A stretch of 52,171 nt of DNA from Deltaproteobacteria bacterium UBA5205 (lineage in GTDB: Bacteria > Desulfobacterota > Syntrophorhabdia > Syntrophorhabdales > Syntrophorhabdaceae): contig DHVP01000013.1 of the NCBI GenBank assembly GCA_002412715.1, forward strand, positions 1 to 52,171, given 5' to 3'. Below, piece after piece: positions 7,350 through 14,603 of the stretch (positions within the stretch are counted from its first letter, which is position 1; each line of letters begins with the position of its first letter). The notes under the pieces were generated by a model that worked only from the letters and a program-made list of their open reading frames with translations, was not told the origin of the DNA and ran no database searches. The translations under genes were made by a program, and so were the position numbers.

Positions 7350-8351
7350 ATGTGGGATCTAATTTCAGAACATACCGCCAGCGGAATTACAGCAAAATCT
7401 TATAGGACTGAAAGCGATCAAATAGATGAAGATTTTGCTGTAGCGATTTTTTTTGGAAGCTATGAATCGAGGGGATTAGTCGCTGCAGAGTGCCTCAAGC
7501 CAAATAGCTGCGAAACGTCAATAATCATTTATTTTAAAGAAACCGATGATCAAGGTTTACGGTTAAGGTACGACGAAGAACTTAGACAACGGGTTGGCAA
7601 ATGCACCAAAAGTGAACCTATAGTAATTGCGGGCAAATCAATAATGCGTATCGATGATATTCTGAAAGACATTCTAGAGAAAATTCCGGACAATGCTTTT
7701 TCAAGGAATCGCAGATGGTTTATCGATACGTCAGTCAGCCCAAAGCCTTACTTTCTAAGCTTGATGGGCTATTTCCGTCATAAACTTTTTAGACCAAGTT
7801 TCACATTATTTAATTCTACAGGTCATTACGAGAAGAACGTAAATCCAGCCCTCGCGTTTTCATTTACAGAAGGTTTTGAGAACTACATGCTAGTGCCTTG
7901 GTTCTGGGGGCGTCCTGACCCAAGATTACCGTGGGCTTATTTCTTTTTGCTTGGGTTTGAAGGCGATAGAAGTTATGCCACGTACGACAAATTCGAACCT
8001 GACTTTGTTAGAGCTTTAATCTCTGACCCAGGATATATGCCGGGATACCCGGAACATGCACGGAACAGGAACCGTCAGTTCCTTGAGGAGTCTTGCCCAG
8101 GGGAAATAGTTTACTCGGATGCGGGCGACGCTGTAGAAACATGGATAACAATCGATAAGGCTATTGCTGAAATGCCATCTAGAACAAATGTGTGCTTGGT
8201 TCCTTTGGGCCCGAAACCACATGCAATAGGTGCGGCTCTCAGAGCATTAGAAGATGATTTGCCTTCAATCCTATATTTGATGCCAAAAAGCTATAGAGTC
8301 CGAGATATACCCAGAGGTGCCTATATTTGGAAGTACGAAATTGTCTTGTAG
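7350..8351 (+). CDS. Unknown Rossmann-like protein, possible effector of the cassette
   Basis: A 333-residue protein I cannot place in a named family. Near the N-terminus a beta strand leads into FFGSYESRG (35-42). Near the C-terminus VCLVPLGPKPHAIGAALRAL (281-300) looks like a strand, a glycine-rich loop and a helix, followed by another strand, ILYLMP. Pairs of 'S-[FY]-E-x-R' and 'P-x-G-x-K' blocks occur in uncharacterised proteins I associate with phage-defence neighbourhoods. This is a recollection of pattern, not a database result. The middle is aromatic-rich (LVPWFWGRPDPRLPWAYFFL). There is no signal peptide or clear membrane segment. As the last gene of the cassette, 19 bases after the ATPase stop, it would be the natural effector or substrate-recognition component. 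The catalytic residues, if any, are unknown. Confidence 0.72.
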   Translation: MWDLISEHTASGITAKSYRTESDQIDEDFAVAIFFGSYESRGLVAAECLKPNSCETSIIIYFKETDDQGLRLRYDEELRQRVGKCTKSEPIVIAGKSIMRIDDILKDILEKIPDNAFSRNRRWFIDTSVSPKPYFLSLMGYFRHKLFRPSFTLFNSTGHYEKNVNPALAFSFTEGFENYMLVPWFWGRPDPRLPWAYFFLLGFEGDRSYATYDKFEPDFVRALISDPGYMPGYPEHARNRNRQFLEESCPGEIVYSDAGDAVETWITIDKAIAEMPSRTNVCLVPLGPKPHAIGAALRALEDDLPSILYLMPKSYRVRDIPRGAYIWKYEIVL

Positions 8352-8591
8352 TCCAACCATTTTCAACGGGAAACACTGGGGGTTAGGTACTGTCAACCCA
8401 ATTGTGTAAATTTCTTATAGAGGGGCAAATTCGGACGTACCTTCCCTATTTTCGTTGTCCTCCAGTTCATCTCCATCTTCAGTGATATGAATGCCAGAAG
8501 AAGATAACAGGCGTTTTCCCCGGCCACGATCTCCATCGGTTTTGTCCGTGACGGGGACGGGGACGCCCTTTCGATTTTCGCATTCTCGGGA
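8352..8591. other. Gap after the cassette
   Basis: Nothing coding was recognised. It carries a GC-rich run of alternating 'GTCCCCGTC' type around 8535-8560 and a 'GGACGTACC' block at 8433. Similar 'GGACGT' blocks flank repeat copies at 9841 and 14404. The switch from AT-rich to ordinary composition happens here, so the right edge of the acquired segment is probably near 8350-8600. Confidence 0.4.
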
Positions 8592-8670
8592 GTTCATGGG
8601 GTCAAATCTTGAAATATCAGCTTTCATAGGTTGCGGACATAACCATGCTCAGTTTTTTTCTCCCGCGTGA
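8592..8670. repeat. Truncated copy (A) of the dispersed intergenic repeat
   Basis: It opens GTTCATGGGGTCAAATCTTG and matches the first 75 or so bases of copy B, including the 'CTTGAAATATCAG' and 'CTCCCGCG' blocks. It stops at 8670, and copy B begins two bases later. The arrangement looks like one copy inserted into, or recombined with, the left part of another. Confidence 0.75.
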
Positions 8671-8671
8671 G

Positions 8672-8910
8672 GTTCATGGGGTCAGGTCTTGAAATATCAG
8701 TTTTTATATCTGGCGGACATGTCCATGCTGAATATTTTTTCTCCCGCGCAGCGGGATGCAAATGCGGCCTGATCCGCGTCTTCTCCGGATCTGGACGCAA
8801 TTCTTTTAAGGCTTCCTCCCCATCCTCTCTTCTATGCCTCCAGCGAACCCCCCCCAAGGGGGGGTAAAGCGGGCGTGAGACAATCTTTCGCCTTTTCTTT
8901 CAAGCCATGT
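8672..8910. repeat. Full copy (B) of the dispersed hairpin repeat
   Basis: About 240 bases, clearly homologous to copies C (9570) and D (14166). Three consecutive hairpins are visible: CCCGC/GCGGG around 8743-8755; a long one at 8764-8798 with arms GCGGCC, GATCCG / CGGATC, GGACGC (one mismatch in the outer arm); and a C8-AA-G7 stem at 8848-8864. It ends with a tail 'GCGTGAGACAATCTTTCGCC'. No conserved protein is needed to explain it; the frames crossing it are by-products. Confidence 0.82.
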
Positions 8911-8925
8911 GCGCTGTCTTGCCAT

Positions 8926-9231
8926 TCACCCCGTCGTATGGGCTGCCTCAGCATGCAATGTCAGGCCCAGGGCGCGTATCACCTTGAGAATTGTGTCAAA
9001 ACCGGGACTTCTTTCCCCCGATAGCGCCTTGTAAAGACTTTCGCGAGAAAGCCCTGCATCCCGCGCAACCTGGGACATGCCTTTGGCACGGGCGATATCG
9101 CCCAGGGCTTTTGCAATGAACGCGGCATCACCGTTTGCCTCTTCAATACACGCTTCAAGGTAGGCAGCCATTTCCTCGGGAGTACGAAGATGCTCGGAGA
9201 CATCATATCGGGTAGTGACTGTTTTTTTCAT
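8926..9231 (-). CDS. HigA-family / Xre-type antitoxin
   Basis: A 101-residue helix-turn-helix protein of the 'putative addiction module antidote' type. The HTH reads 'MSQVARDAGLSRESLYKALSG' with 'GFDTILKVIRALGL' as the recognition-side helix pair, which is typical of this family. I place the start at the ATG at 9231 (MKKTVTTRYDVSEHL) rather than further upstream, because AGGGGT sits 6 bases before it and overlaps the TAA of the toxin reading frame. Toxin first, antitoxin second is the HigBA-type order. It would bind the toxin and repress their shared promoter upstream of 9531. Its own frame is intact although the toxin is broken. Confidence 0.88.
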   Translation of the reverse strand: MKKTVTTRYDVSEHLRTPEEMAAYLEACIEEANGDAAFIAKALGDIARAKGMSQVARDAGLSRESLYKALSGERSPGFDTILKVIRALGLTLHAEAAHTTG

Positions 9232-9235
9232 AATG

Positions 9236-9531
9236 TTACCCCTGTAGATTTTTTGCCAGGCGCAAGGCGGTCTTAATATCCCTGACCTGCGTCCCTTTAT
9301 CACCACCTGCCAGCAGAATTACCATATACTTTCCGAATTGTTGTAATAAACCCGATAGCCCGGTCCGTAATCAATCCGCAATTCCGAAACGCCTTCGCCC
9401 ACGGGCTTGACGTCACCGGGGTTCCCTGTTGCTAACCGCTCAATCCTCGCCATGATACGAGCCCGTGCCCGTAAATCATCCAGACCGTCGAGCCATCCGG
9501 CGAAAACATCTGTCTTGCGGATTTCGACCAT
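9236..9531 (-). pseudogene. RelE/HigB-type toxin, frameshifted
   Basis: The frame from 9531 reads MVEIRKTDVFAGWLDGL through ELRIDYGPGYRVYY, a RelE/HigB-like toxin, then goes off into NNSESIW and a stop at 9319. Shifting frame at about 9343-9346 restores the family's C-terminus: QQFGKYMVILLAGGDKGTQ followed by DIKTALRLAKNL, ending at the TAA at 9236-9238, just before the antitoxin. Restoring one C (TAC CAA instead of TACAA) mends the gene exactly. So it is a single-base deletion in an otherwise uneroded gene. The cause is either a recent inactivating mutation or a sequencing error. The mended product would be about 98 residues, normal for the family. Confidence 0.85.
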
Positions 9532-9569
9532 ATCTTTAATGTATCCTACTGGCTACATTCTGTCAAGGA

Positions 9570-9828
9570 GTTCATGGGGTCAAGTCTTGAAATATCAGTT
9601 TTTATAGCTGGCGGACATGTCCATGCTGAGTATTTTTTTCTCCCGCGCAGCGGGATGCAAGTGCGGCCTGATCCGCGTCTTCTCCGGATCTGGCCGCAAT
9701 TCTTTTAAGGCTTCCTCCTCATCCTCTCTTCAGTGCCTCCAGCGACCCCGCCCAAAGCGGGGGAGCGGGCCCCGTTTGTTACGGGATAAACGTGAGACAA
9801 ATCTTTTGCTTTTTCTTTCAAGGCATGT
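9570..9828. repeat. Full copy (C) of the dispersed hairpin repeat
   Basis: It begins GTTCATGGGGTCAAGTCTTG and is collinear with copy B to 'AAGGCATGT'. The long hairpin at 9663-9697 is perfect here: GCGGCC pairs with GGCCGC and GATCCG with CGGATC, with a T/T mismatch between the arms and a 9-base loop. The third hairpin has changed sequence to CCCCGCCCAAAGCGGGG but still folds. An insertion 'CCCGTTTGTTACGGGATAAA' precedes the GTGAGAC tail and can itself form a CCCGT/ACGGG stem. Confidence 0.83.
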
Positions 9829-10056
9829 GGGAGGCAGGAGGGACGTTCCCAAGAAAACTTATTGACGATGTCCCCTACCTACCTCTACCTACCACTACCT
9901 ACCCTATACATGCCCTGGCCCCAGAGGGATGATCCTCATAGCGCCAGACTGATCCGCGAATAAAGGGAAACTTGCTTGCCCGCTGCTTGACACCAGCGGT
10001 CCGTACCGGACACTCCCTCCGGTGCCAAGGAGCGTCCGCTCTCTGCCCTAAGCAGG
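9829..10056. other. Intergenic stretch with a short tandem array
   Basis: A degenerate run of CTACCTAC(C/T) units lies at about 9874-9904 (five or so CTACC units). It is preceded by 'GGGACGTTCCC', a near-palindrome that also appears in part near other repeat copies. From 10000 to 10050 'TCCGGTGCCAAGGAGC' and neighbours look like further decayed repeat. No gene is seen. Confidence 0.45.
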
Positions 10057-11784
10057 TCATTTCCGCACCGGCGCTTTGTACGAGCCTATCTTGATCTGCA
10101 TTCCGGCGCTTAGCTGCTTAACGAGTTCGGCATTGTAAGCTCCCGAAGGAAGGTAAGGCGCGCCCGGGTCCGCTGGGAATATCTGAGAAGCTGCTATACC
10201 ATACGAACGTGATTGCGCCGCGGGAGATCCCGGCTTTACGGCAGGATCAACGTTCGTTGTAAATATTGAAATTGTATTATCACTGTTGCGGACTATATCA
10301 AAAAGACGAAATTGCTGGGGAAAGTCCCTGAGAGACGCTGTTTCAACGACCCAGAAACCGTATTCGGGATGTTTGACAGGATCCGGTGAAGGCAATGCCG
10401 TAACCGCATTGTAATGGCGATGTCCTGATATCCACAATATGAGATTCGAATAGGTATGAAGTTTGGCAATTAATACATTCTCTGCAGGCGATGAATCGAC
10501 GTCCCACATGAACGAGCCAATTCCGATAGGAACATGTGCGGCGACTATCATAAGCTTATTCTCGGCCTGGCCTTTATCGAGTTCTCTTACGAGCCAGTTG
10601 TAACGCGCAGAGTCGAGGGAACCGCTTGCGCCGGTGGCATTCTTGCCGAAGATACCGTCATCTTTTTCGGTATCGTCGAGGACGATTACCTTGAGTGGAA
10701 GACCCTGCTTGGGCTCAAAAGTATAGCAGGCAAATCCCGTAGTGATGCTATCTCGCGAAAACCCATGCCCGATGGGTCCAGACTCGCTGTTAAAGAGTTC
10801 TGTCATCCAGTCATTTCTGGAAACCGAACGGCGAGCGGGGTTTGCATTTACCTTCGGAGGGGTCGAAAAATTAGCCTCTGGGCCTGCCGAAATAATCTTT
10901 GCATATGGTGTCGAACCATCTACAACACCCGTATAGTAACCCCGGCGATCGATATTGGCACGATCTTTTACAACGTCACCGACATTAAGTACATATCCGC
11001 CGACAAAGGTACTCTTGATCCTCTCCGTTGGCGGGTAAACACCGGACCAGAAATGATCGTGATTACCGAGGACCTGATACCAGGGGATCGTCCTGTCAAG
11101 GCCTGCCGCCTTATACGGGCGCAGGTAATCGGTCGATGCGGAAGACCTGGGATCCGAATTCGGGTTGATATCCCGGCCATCAATAACGTCAATATACCAT
11201 CGAAGCTCGTTAAGCTGAGTGTTGTTAATTGCGTCACCCAGGAATATGCCGAAATCGACGGGCTGTTTCTTATGAAGTGCGTTCACCGTCTGCACGGCGG
11301 CATCCAGGACATGAGTCGTATATGGAATAATAGCAGAATATGCCGAGGACATGCCGGCCTGCCCCTGCAGACCGAAGTAGATAGTCTGAGCCGGTGATTG
11401 TACATCGGTGATATGTATATCACTCATGGTGAAGAAACGCAGGATATTTGAAGCTTTTGTAACCGATGTTCCAGTATATGACGGCGGCATGATATCCAGC
11501 CGTTTCTGAGGTTTAAGGCCGGCGCCCTCCCGCCATGCTCCATAACCGTTCCGAGAATATTGAGCGACATCATTGGGAAGAAGCCGGGGCGAGTTTGAAG
11601 GCACCGGAACAGGAACAACGGTCTTCTCAATCGTTGTAACGACCTCAGATTCTATGGGATAAGTGGCCATCCTGGTTGATGACCGAGCAGTGTTGGAATT
11701 GTCTGCATACACCGTGAATTGCAGGATCATGATGCTGACAATAGTAGATAGACATGTGTATCCGAGTTTTCTGCATGACAACAT
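10057..11784 (-). CDS. Secreted metallophosphoesterase (RPA4764-like family)
   Basis: A 575-residue protein with an N-terminal signal segment (LGYTCLSTIVSIMILQFTVYA, then DNSN). The metallophosphoesterase motifs are all present: MSDIHITD, FLGDAINN, LGNHDHFW, AAHVPIG and SGHRHYNA. It should therefore bind two metals and act in the periplasm or outside the cell. Length and layout fit the TIGR03768-type secreted phosphoesterases; the substrate of that family is not known to me. AAAGGAG 9 bases upstream of the ATG supports the start. It is flanked by repeat copies on both sides and stands alone, so it is probably monocistronic. A possible confusion with purple acid phosphatase is unlikely because the motif spacing is of the calcineurin type. 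Confidence 0.85.
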   Translation of the reverse strand: MLSCRKLGYTCLSTIVSIMILQFTVYADNSNTARSSTRMATYPIESEVVTTIEKTVVPVPVPSNSPRLLPNDVAQYSRNGYGAWREGAGLKPQKRLDIMPPSYTGTSVTKASNILRFFTMSDIHITDVQSPAQTIYFGLQGQAGMSSAYSAIIPYTTHVLDAAVQTVNALHKKQPVDFGIFLGDAINNTQLNELRWYIDVIDGRDINPNSDPRSSASTDYLRPYKAAGLDRTIPWYQVLGNHDHFWSGVYPPTERIKSTFVGGYVLNVGDVVKDRANIDRRGYYTGVVDGSTPYAKIISAGPEANFSTPPKVNANPARRSVSRNDWMTELFNSESGPIGHGFSRDSITTGFACYTFEPKQGLPLKVIVLDDTEKDDGIFGKNATGASGSLDSARYNWLVRELDKGQAENKLMIVAAHVPIGIGSFMWDVDSSPAENVLIAKLHTYSNLILWISGHRHYNAVTALPSPDPVKHPEYGFWVVETASLRDFPQQFRLFDIVRNSDNTISIFTTNVDPAVKPGSPAAQSRSYGIAASQIFPADPGAPYLPSGAYNAELVKQLSAGMQIKIGSYKAPVRK

Positions 11785-11871
11785 AGCGTGGACTCCTTTA
11801 GCGGATATACGACCTCTCCGGCCGTTTGTAATATTATCGTCATATGCGGCGATATCTATAGAAGGTTTCTG

Positions 11872-11970
11872 AGGTCAGGTCTTGCAACGTGAGACAGTCC
11901 TTTACTGTTCCCTCTATTTCGCGACTTGACTCCAGCGAACCCAAAGAGTGAAACGGGTCCCGTTCGTCTA
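11872..11970. repeat. Internally deleted copy (F) of the dispersed repeat
   Basis: 'GAGGTCAGGTCTTGCAACGTGAGACAG' joins the head (GGTCAGGTCTTG) directly to the tail motif (GTGAGAC). 'CTCCAGCGAACCCAAAGAGTG' and 'GGGTCCCGTTCGT' then match the third-hairpin region of copies C and D. The two long hairpins are missing. It sits between the phosphoesterase start and the sigma-factor region. Confidence 0.6.
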
Positions 11971-11975
11971 TTTTG

Positions 11976-12012
11976 CCAAAAAACTAACATTTTGTGGTGT
12001 ACAGTTTTTTGG
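11976..12012. repeat. Perfect 10-bp inverted repeat
   Basis: CCAAAAAACT at 11976-11985 and AGTTTTTTGG at 12003-12012 are exact reverse complements with a 17-base loop. It is AT-rich with no GC stem core, so a rho-independent terminator is unlikely on either strand. It may be a terminal inverted repeat remnant or an operator. It abuts repeat copy F and is followed by 'GGGGCAGGTC', which resembles the repeat head. Confidence 0.6.
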
Positions 12013-12209
12013 GGCAGGTCCCAAGATAATTATAAAAACAAACAGATGGTTTAATATCATTTCTATGATGTTTGTGCTATAATTAGACTTCAGCACCGTT
12101 GCAGTTGCTCATCAATTACCCTACATTGAATTGATCCTCTGCTATTTCCTGAAAGTCACCAGAACCCAGGGGCCCTTGCCAGGCGCTCCCAATGGAAAAG
12201 AAAACTATT

Positions 12210-12330
12210 ATGGCTTCCCGACGAAAATTCCATGTTTTCGCTGTAGACAACGGCGAGGATGTGGTGACAACGACACCGCGATGCTCGAACGGTTGGGTTA
12301 TGGCGCGGAGGCTGGCGATCCATGCTGTTA
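12210..12330 (+). pseudogene. Decayed response-regulator receiver domain
   Basis: One frame reads HVFAVDNGEDVVTTT, which resembles the start of a receiver domain (ILVVDDEEDVV). A neighbouring frame then reads AMLERLGYGAEAGDP, which matches the helix-1/strand-2 region of the same domain (LLERLGYEVEA). The two halves join by a frameshift near 12275, and nothing of the rest of the domain remains. I read this as the remnant of a response regulator or hybrid kinase, just upstream of the sigma-factor gene. It covers only about 40 residues. Confidence 0.4.
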
Positions 12331-12391
12331 GCTTACATAAAACGGAATGCCCTTAAGCAGAAAAGGGGTGTTTTTACTCTTGGAGTTGAGA

Positions 12392-13906
12392 ATGGAGATA
12401 CACAATTCTACCGAAGTAAAAGATTTGCTGGACACGGGAATGAATAAAAACCTTCCCGGGTCCGATGAAATCAATGATTGCCTCCCTCGGAAGGTCTTTT
12501 CTCCCGAAGATACTGAAGACGTATTCGACTTTGTTTTAGAACCTCATGTCGACATAGTCGAAAAAATGCACGAGAAGGTTGGGTCACGTAAGGAAAAGAG
12601 CACGGACGGGGGAGAGGTAGAAAAGCGGCCTCCGGAAACATTCGACAATATTGTATGGGCCTATTTAAAGGATATAGGACATGTATCGCCCCTCAAGTCC
12701 GGTGAAGAATACCAGATAGCAAAAGAGATTGAAGAAGCTAAAAACAGGGCAAAGATCATCTTGTTTGACCTGCCCCAGGCAGTGAACGAACTCCTGGAAA
12801 TAGGTCAGCAATTGAAGGAAGAAACCATAAACATAGTAGATGTGATCAGCAGTATTGATGAAATGAACTGTACGCAAGAAGACGAGCAGATATGTAAGAG
12901 GAAAACCATATCCTCCATCAATACCATAAAAAGTCTTCACGAGAAGAAGGAAGGAATAAAGAAAACATTGCCGGGAACCGACACGCCAAACAGGGAGGAG
13001 CTTGGCAGTGATCTTCGCAGGGTCGAGGACAAGGCTGAAGAAACCCTGCTTGATCTCAAACTCAGCAAGAAGATTCTCGTAGAGATCACCAGGAAGATCA
13101 CGCAGCGGATCAAGCTCATGAATGGCGGCGAGGGAAAGACTGTAAAACACAAATTGATAGAACTCAGCGAAATTGACAATGGACTGAAGGTCGTCAAGAA
13201 CAGGCTCGTTCAGGCAAACCTGAGACTTGTCATTAATATTGCCAAAAAATATGTGAACAATGGCCTTTCCTTTCTTGACCTTATCCAGGAAGGAAATATG
13301 GGACTCATGAAGGCCGCTGACAAATTTGATTACCAGAAAGGTTACAAGTTCTCTACATACTCAACATGGTGGATCAGGCAGGCCATAACACGGGCAATTG
13401 CAGACTACGGTCGGACTATCAGGGTACCGATCCATGTACTTGAATTCAAGAACAAGATCAGCAAGGCCACCGTGGCCCTCCTGCAGGAGTTGGGGAAAGA
13501 GCCGAACCAGGAAGAAATTTCACTTAAAGCCGGGCTTTCCCTGGAGAAAGTCAGAAAGATCCAGAAGGTTTCCGGCGGGACTGTATCAATCGAAACCCCG
13601 ATCGGAGATGATGAATCCAAACTCGGTGATTTCATCGCAGACCCAAAAGCCTCTTCGCCTTTCCTGGAGTTACTGGGCACTTCTCTCAGGGAGGAGATAG
13701 ACAAGGTTTTGTCAACCCTTGCTCCGAGAGAAGAGAAGGTGATCAGGATGCGGTTCGGCATCGGCGAGAAGGCCGATTCGACTCTAGAAGAAGTGGGTGA
13801 TGTTTTTGGACTTACCCGTGAACGTATCCGCCAGATTGAGGTCAATGCCATGAGAAGGCTGCGACACCCGGCAAGGCGAGAGAGGCTCGAGGGCTTCCAG
13901 GAATAA
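12392..13906 (+). CDS. RpoD-like sigma-70 factor (probable paralogue)
   Basis: The start at 12392 (MEIHNSTEV) is chosen because TTGGAG lies 7-8 bases before it; a start 45 bases upstream lacks a site. The product is 504 residues. Region 1.2 is near 80-110 (VWAYLKDIGHVSPLKSGEE) and is followed by a long acidic/helical non-conserved insert. Region 2 reads ANLRLVINIAKKYVNNGLSFLDLIQEGN and KFDYQKGYKFSTYSTWWIRQAITRAIADYGRTIRVPIHV. Region 3 is LGKEPNQEEISLKAGLSLEKV, and region 4.2 is LEEVGDVFGLTRERIRQIEVNAMRRLRHP. Compared with the usual housekeeping RpoD (SIADQARTIRIPVHM), the end of region 2.4/3.0 is changed to AIADYGRTIRVPIHV. No dnaG, rpsU or gatB is nearby, as would be usual for the main rpoD. 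So it may be a second, group-2-like factor. Confidence 0.9.
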   Translation: MEIHNSTEVKDLLDTGMNKNLPGSDEINDCLPRKVFSPEDTEDVFDFVLEPHVDIVEKMHEKVGSRKEKSTDGGEVEKRPPETFDNIVWAYLKDIGHVSPLKSGEEYQIAKEIEEAKNRAKIILFDLPQAVNELLEIGQQLKEETINIVDVISSIDEMNCTQEDEQICKRKTISSINTIKSLHEKKEGIKKTLPGTDTPNREELGSDLRRVEDKAEETLLDLKLSKKILVEITRKITQRIKLMNGGEGKTVKHKLIELSEIDNGLKVVKNRLVQANLRLVINIAKKYVNNGLSFLDLIQEGNMGLMKAADKFDYQKGYKFSTYSTWWIRQAITRAIADYGRTIRVPIHVLEFKNKISKATVALLQELGKEPNQEEISLKAGLSLEKVRKIQKVSGGTVSIETPIGDDESKLGDFIADPKASSPFLELLGTSLREEIDKVLSTLAPREEKVIRMRFGIGEKADSTLEEVGDVFGLTRERIRQIEVNAMRRLRHPARRERLEGFQE

Positions 13907-14047
13907 AACAAGCGGTGAGCGATTAGCATATAAAGGTAAATACCCCGTTCAGGATTAAGAGCACAGTCTTCTCTTATCGCTTGCGCCGCCGGCCGATACG
14001 GAGATTTATCACTGATCCTTCAGCGAGAATACAACAGGAGGTAAACA

Positions 14048-14164
14048 ATGGGCGACAAAGACGGGAAGAAAAATAGAGGCAGGCACCAGAAACAAGAGGC
14101 TGTCAAACACGCAAAAGATCTAAAAGAGAAGAAGGACAAAGAACCAAAAGGCGCACCGAAATAG
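14048..14164 (+). CDS. Very small lysine-rich protein
   Basis: A 38-residue reading frame: ATG at 14048, TAG at 14162-14164. A full AGGAGG is 6 bases upstream, one of the best ribosome sites in the window. The product opens MGDKDGKKNRGRHQKQEAV and ends KEPKGAPK. It has 12 lysines and no hydrophobic core, so it is probably disordered or nucleic-acid/ribosome associated. It follows the sigma-factor gene by 141 bases. Repeat copy D begins two bases after its stop. No family is assigned. Confidence 0.62.
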   Translation: MGDKDGKKNRGRHQKQEAVKHAKDLKEKKDKEPKGAPK

Positions 14165-14165
14165 A

Positions 14166-14388
14166 TCCATGGGGTCAGGTCTTGAAAAGTCAGCTTTTAC
14201 ACCTGGCGAACATCTCCATGCTCAGTATTTTTTCTCCCGCGCAGCGGGATGCAAGTGCGGCCTGATCCGCGTCTTCTCCGGATCTGGCCGCAATTCTTTT
14301 CAGGCTTCCTCCTCCTGCTCTCTTTTATGCCTCCAGCGAACCCAAAGGGTGAAGCGGGCGTGAGACAAATGTTTCGCCTTTTCTTCGG
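14166..14388. repeat. Full copy (D) of the dispersed hairpin repeat
   Basis: It starts TCCATGGGGTCAGGTCTTG. The long hairpin at 14257-14291 is perfect (GCGGCC/GGCCGC, GATCCG/CGGATC). The CCCGC/GCGGG hairpin just before it is kept. The third hairpin is reduced to ACCC-AAA-GGGT. It ends with GCGTGAGACAAATGTTTCGCC. The copy lies immediately after the small basic gene and upstream of the promoter at 14445. Confidence 0.83.
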
Positions 14389-14444
14389 ATAGGGTAACGG
14401 TACGGACGTCCTTGTATGTTTTGCCATGAAGGGGGAATGGAACC

Positions 14445-14473
14445 TTGACAGTCAGCAGATACAGACATATAGT
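14445..14473 (+). promoter_or_regulatory. Near-consensus sigma-70 promoter of the sulfur operon
   Basis: TTGACA at 14445-14450, a spacer of exactly 17 bases, and TATAGT at 14468-14473. The -35 is perfect and the -10 matches at five of six positions. Transcription would start near 14480 and give a leader of about 124 bases before the ATG at 14604. It is the strongest promoter I find in the window and suggests high or constitutive expression of the downstream genes. Confidence 0.75.
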
Positions 14474-14603
14474 TTTTTCGAGCCATTTGATGCAGTTGAA
14501 ATTTCCTGTGACATCACTAAACCGGACCTTGACGAATATACAAATTCATTTTGTAATTTCATGATTTCATATGGAACAGGACGATCAAGAAAGGGGGGCC
14601 TGA

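Noticed and set aside
8667..8867. Conserved short peptide (SRAAGCKCGLIRVFSGSGRN) seen in repeat copies B, C and D
   Set aside because: Conservation follows from DNA similarity of the repeat; the frames have different ends, no ribosome sites, and the hairpins explain the sequence better.
9874..9904. CTACCTAC tandem run as a possible CRISPR or satellite array
   Set aside because: Units are 5-10 bases with no spacers; a short simple repeat only.
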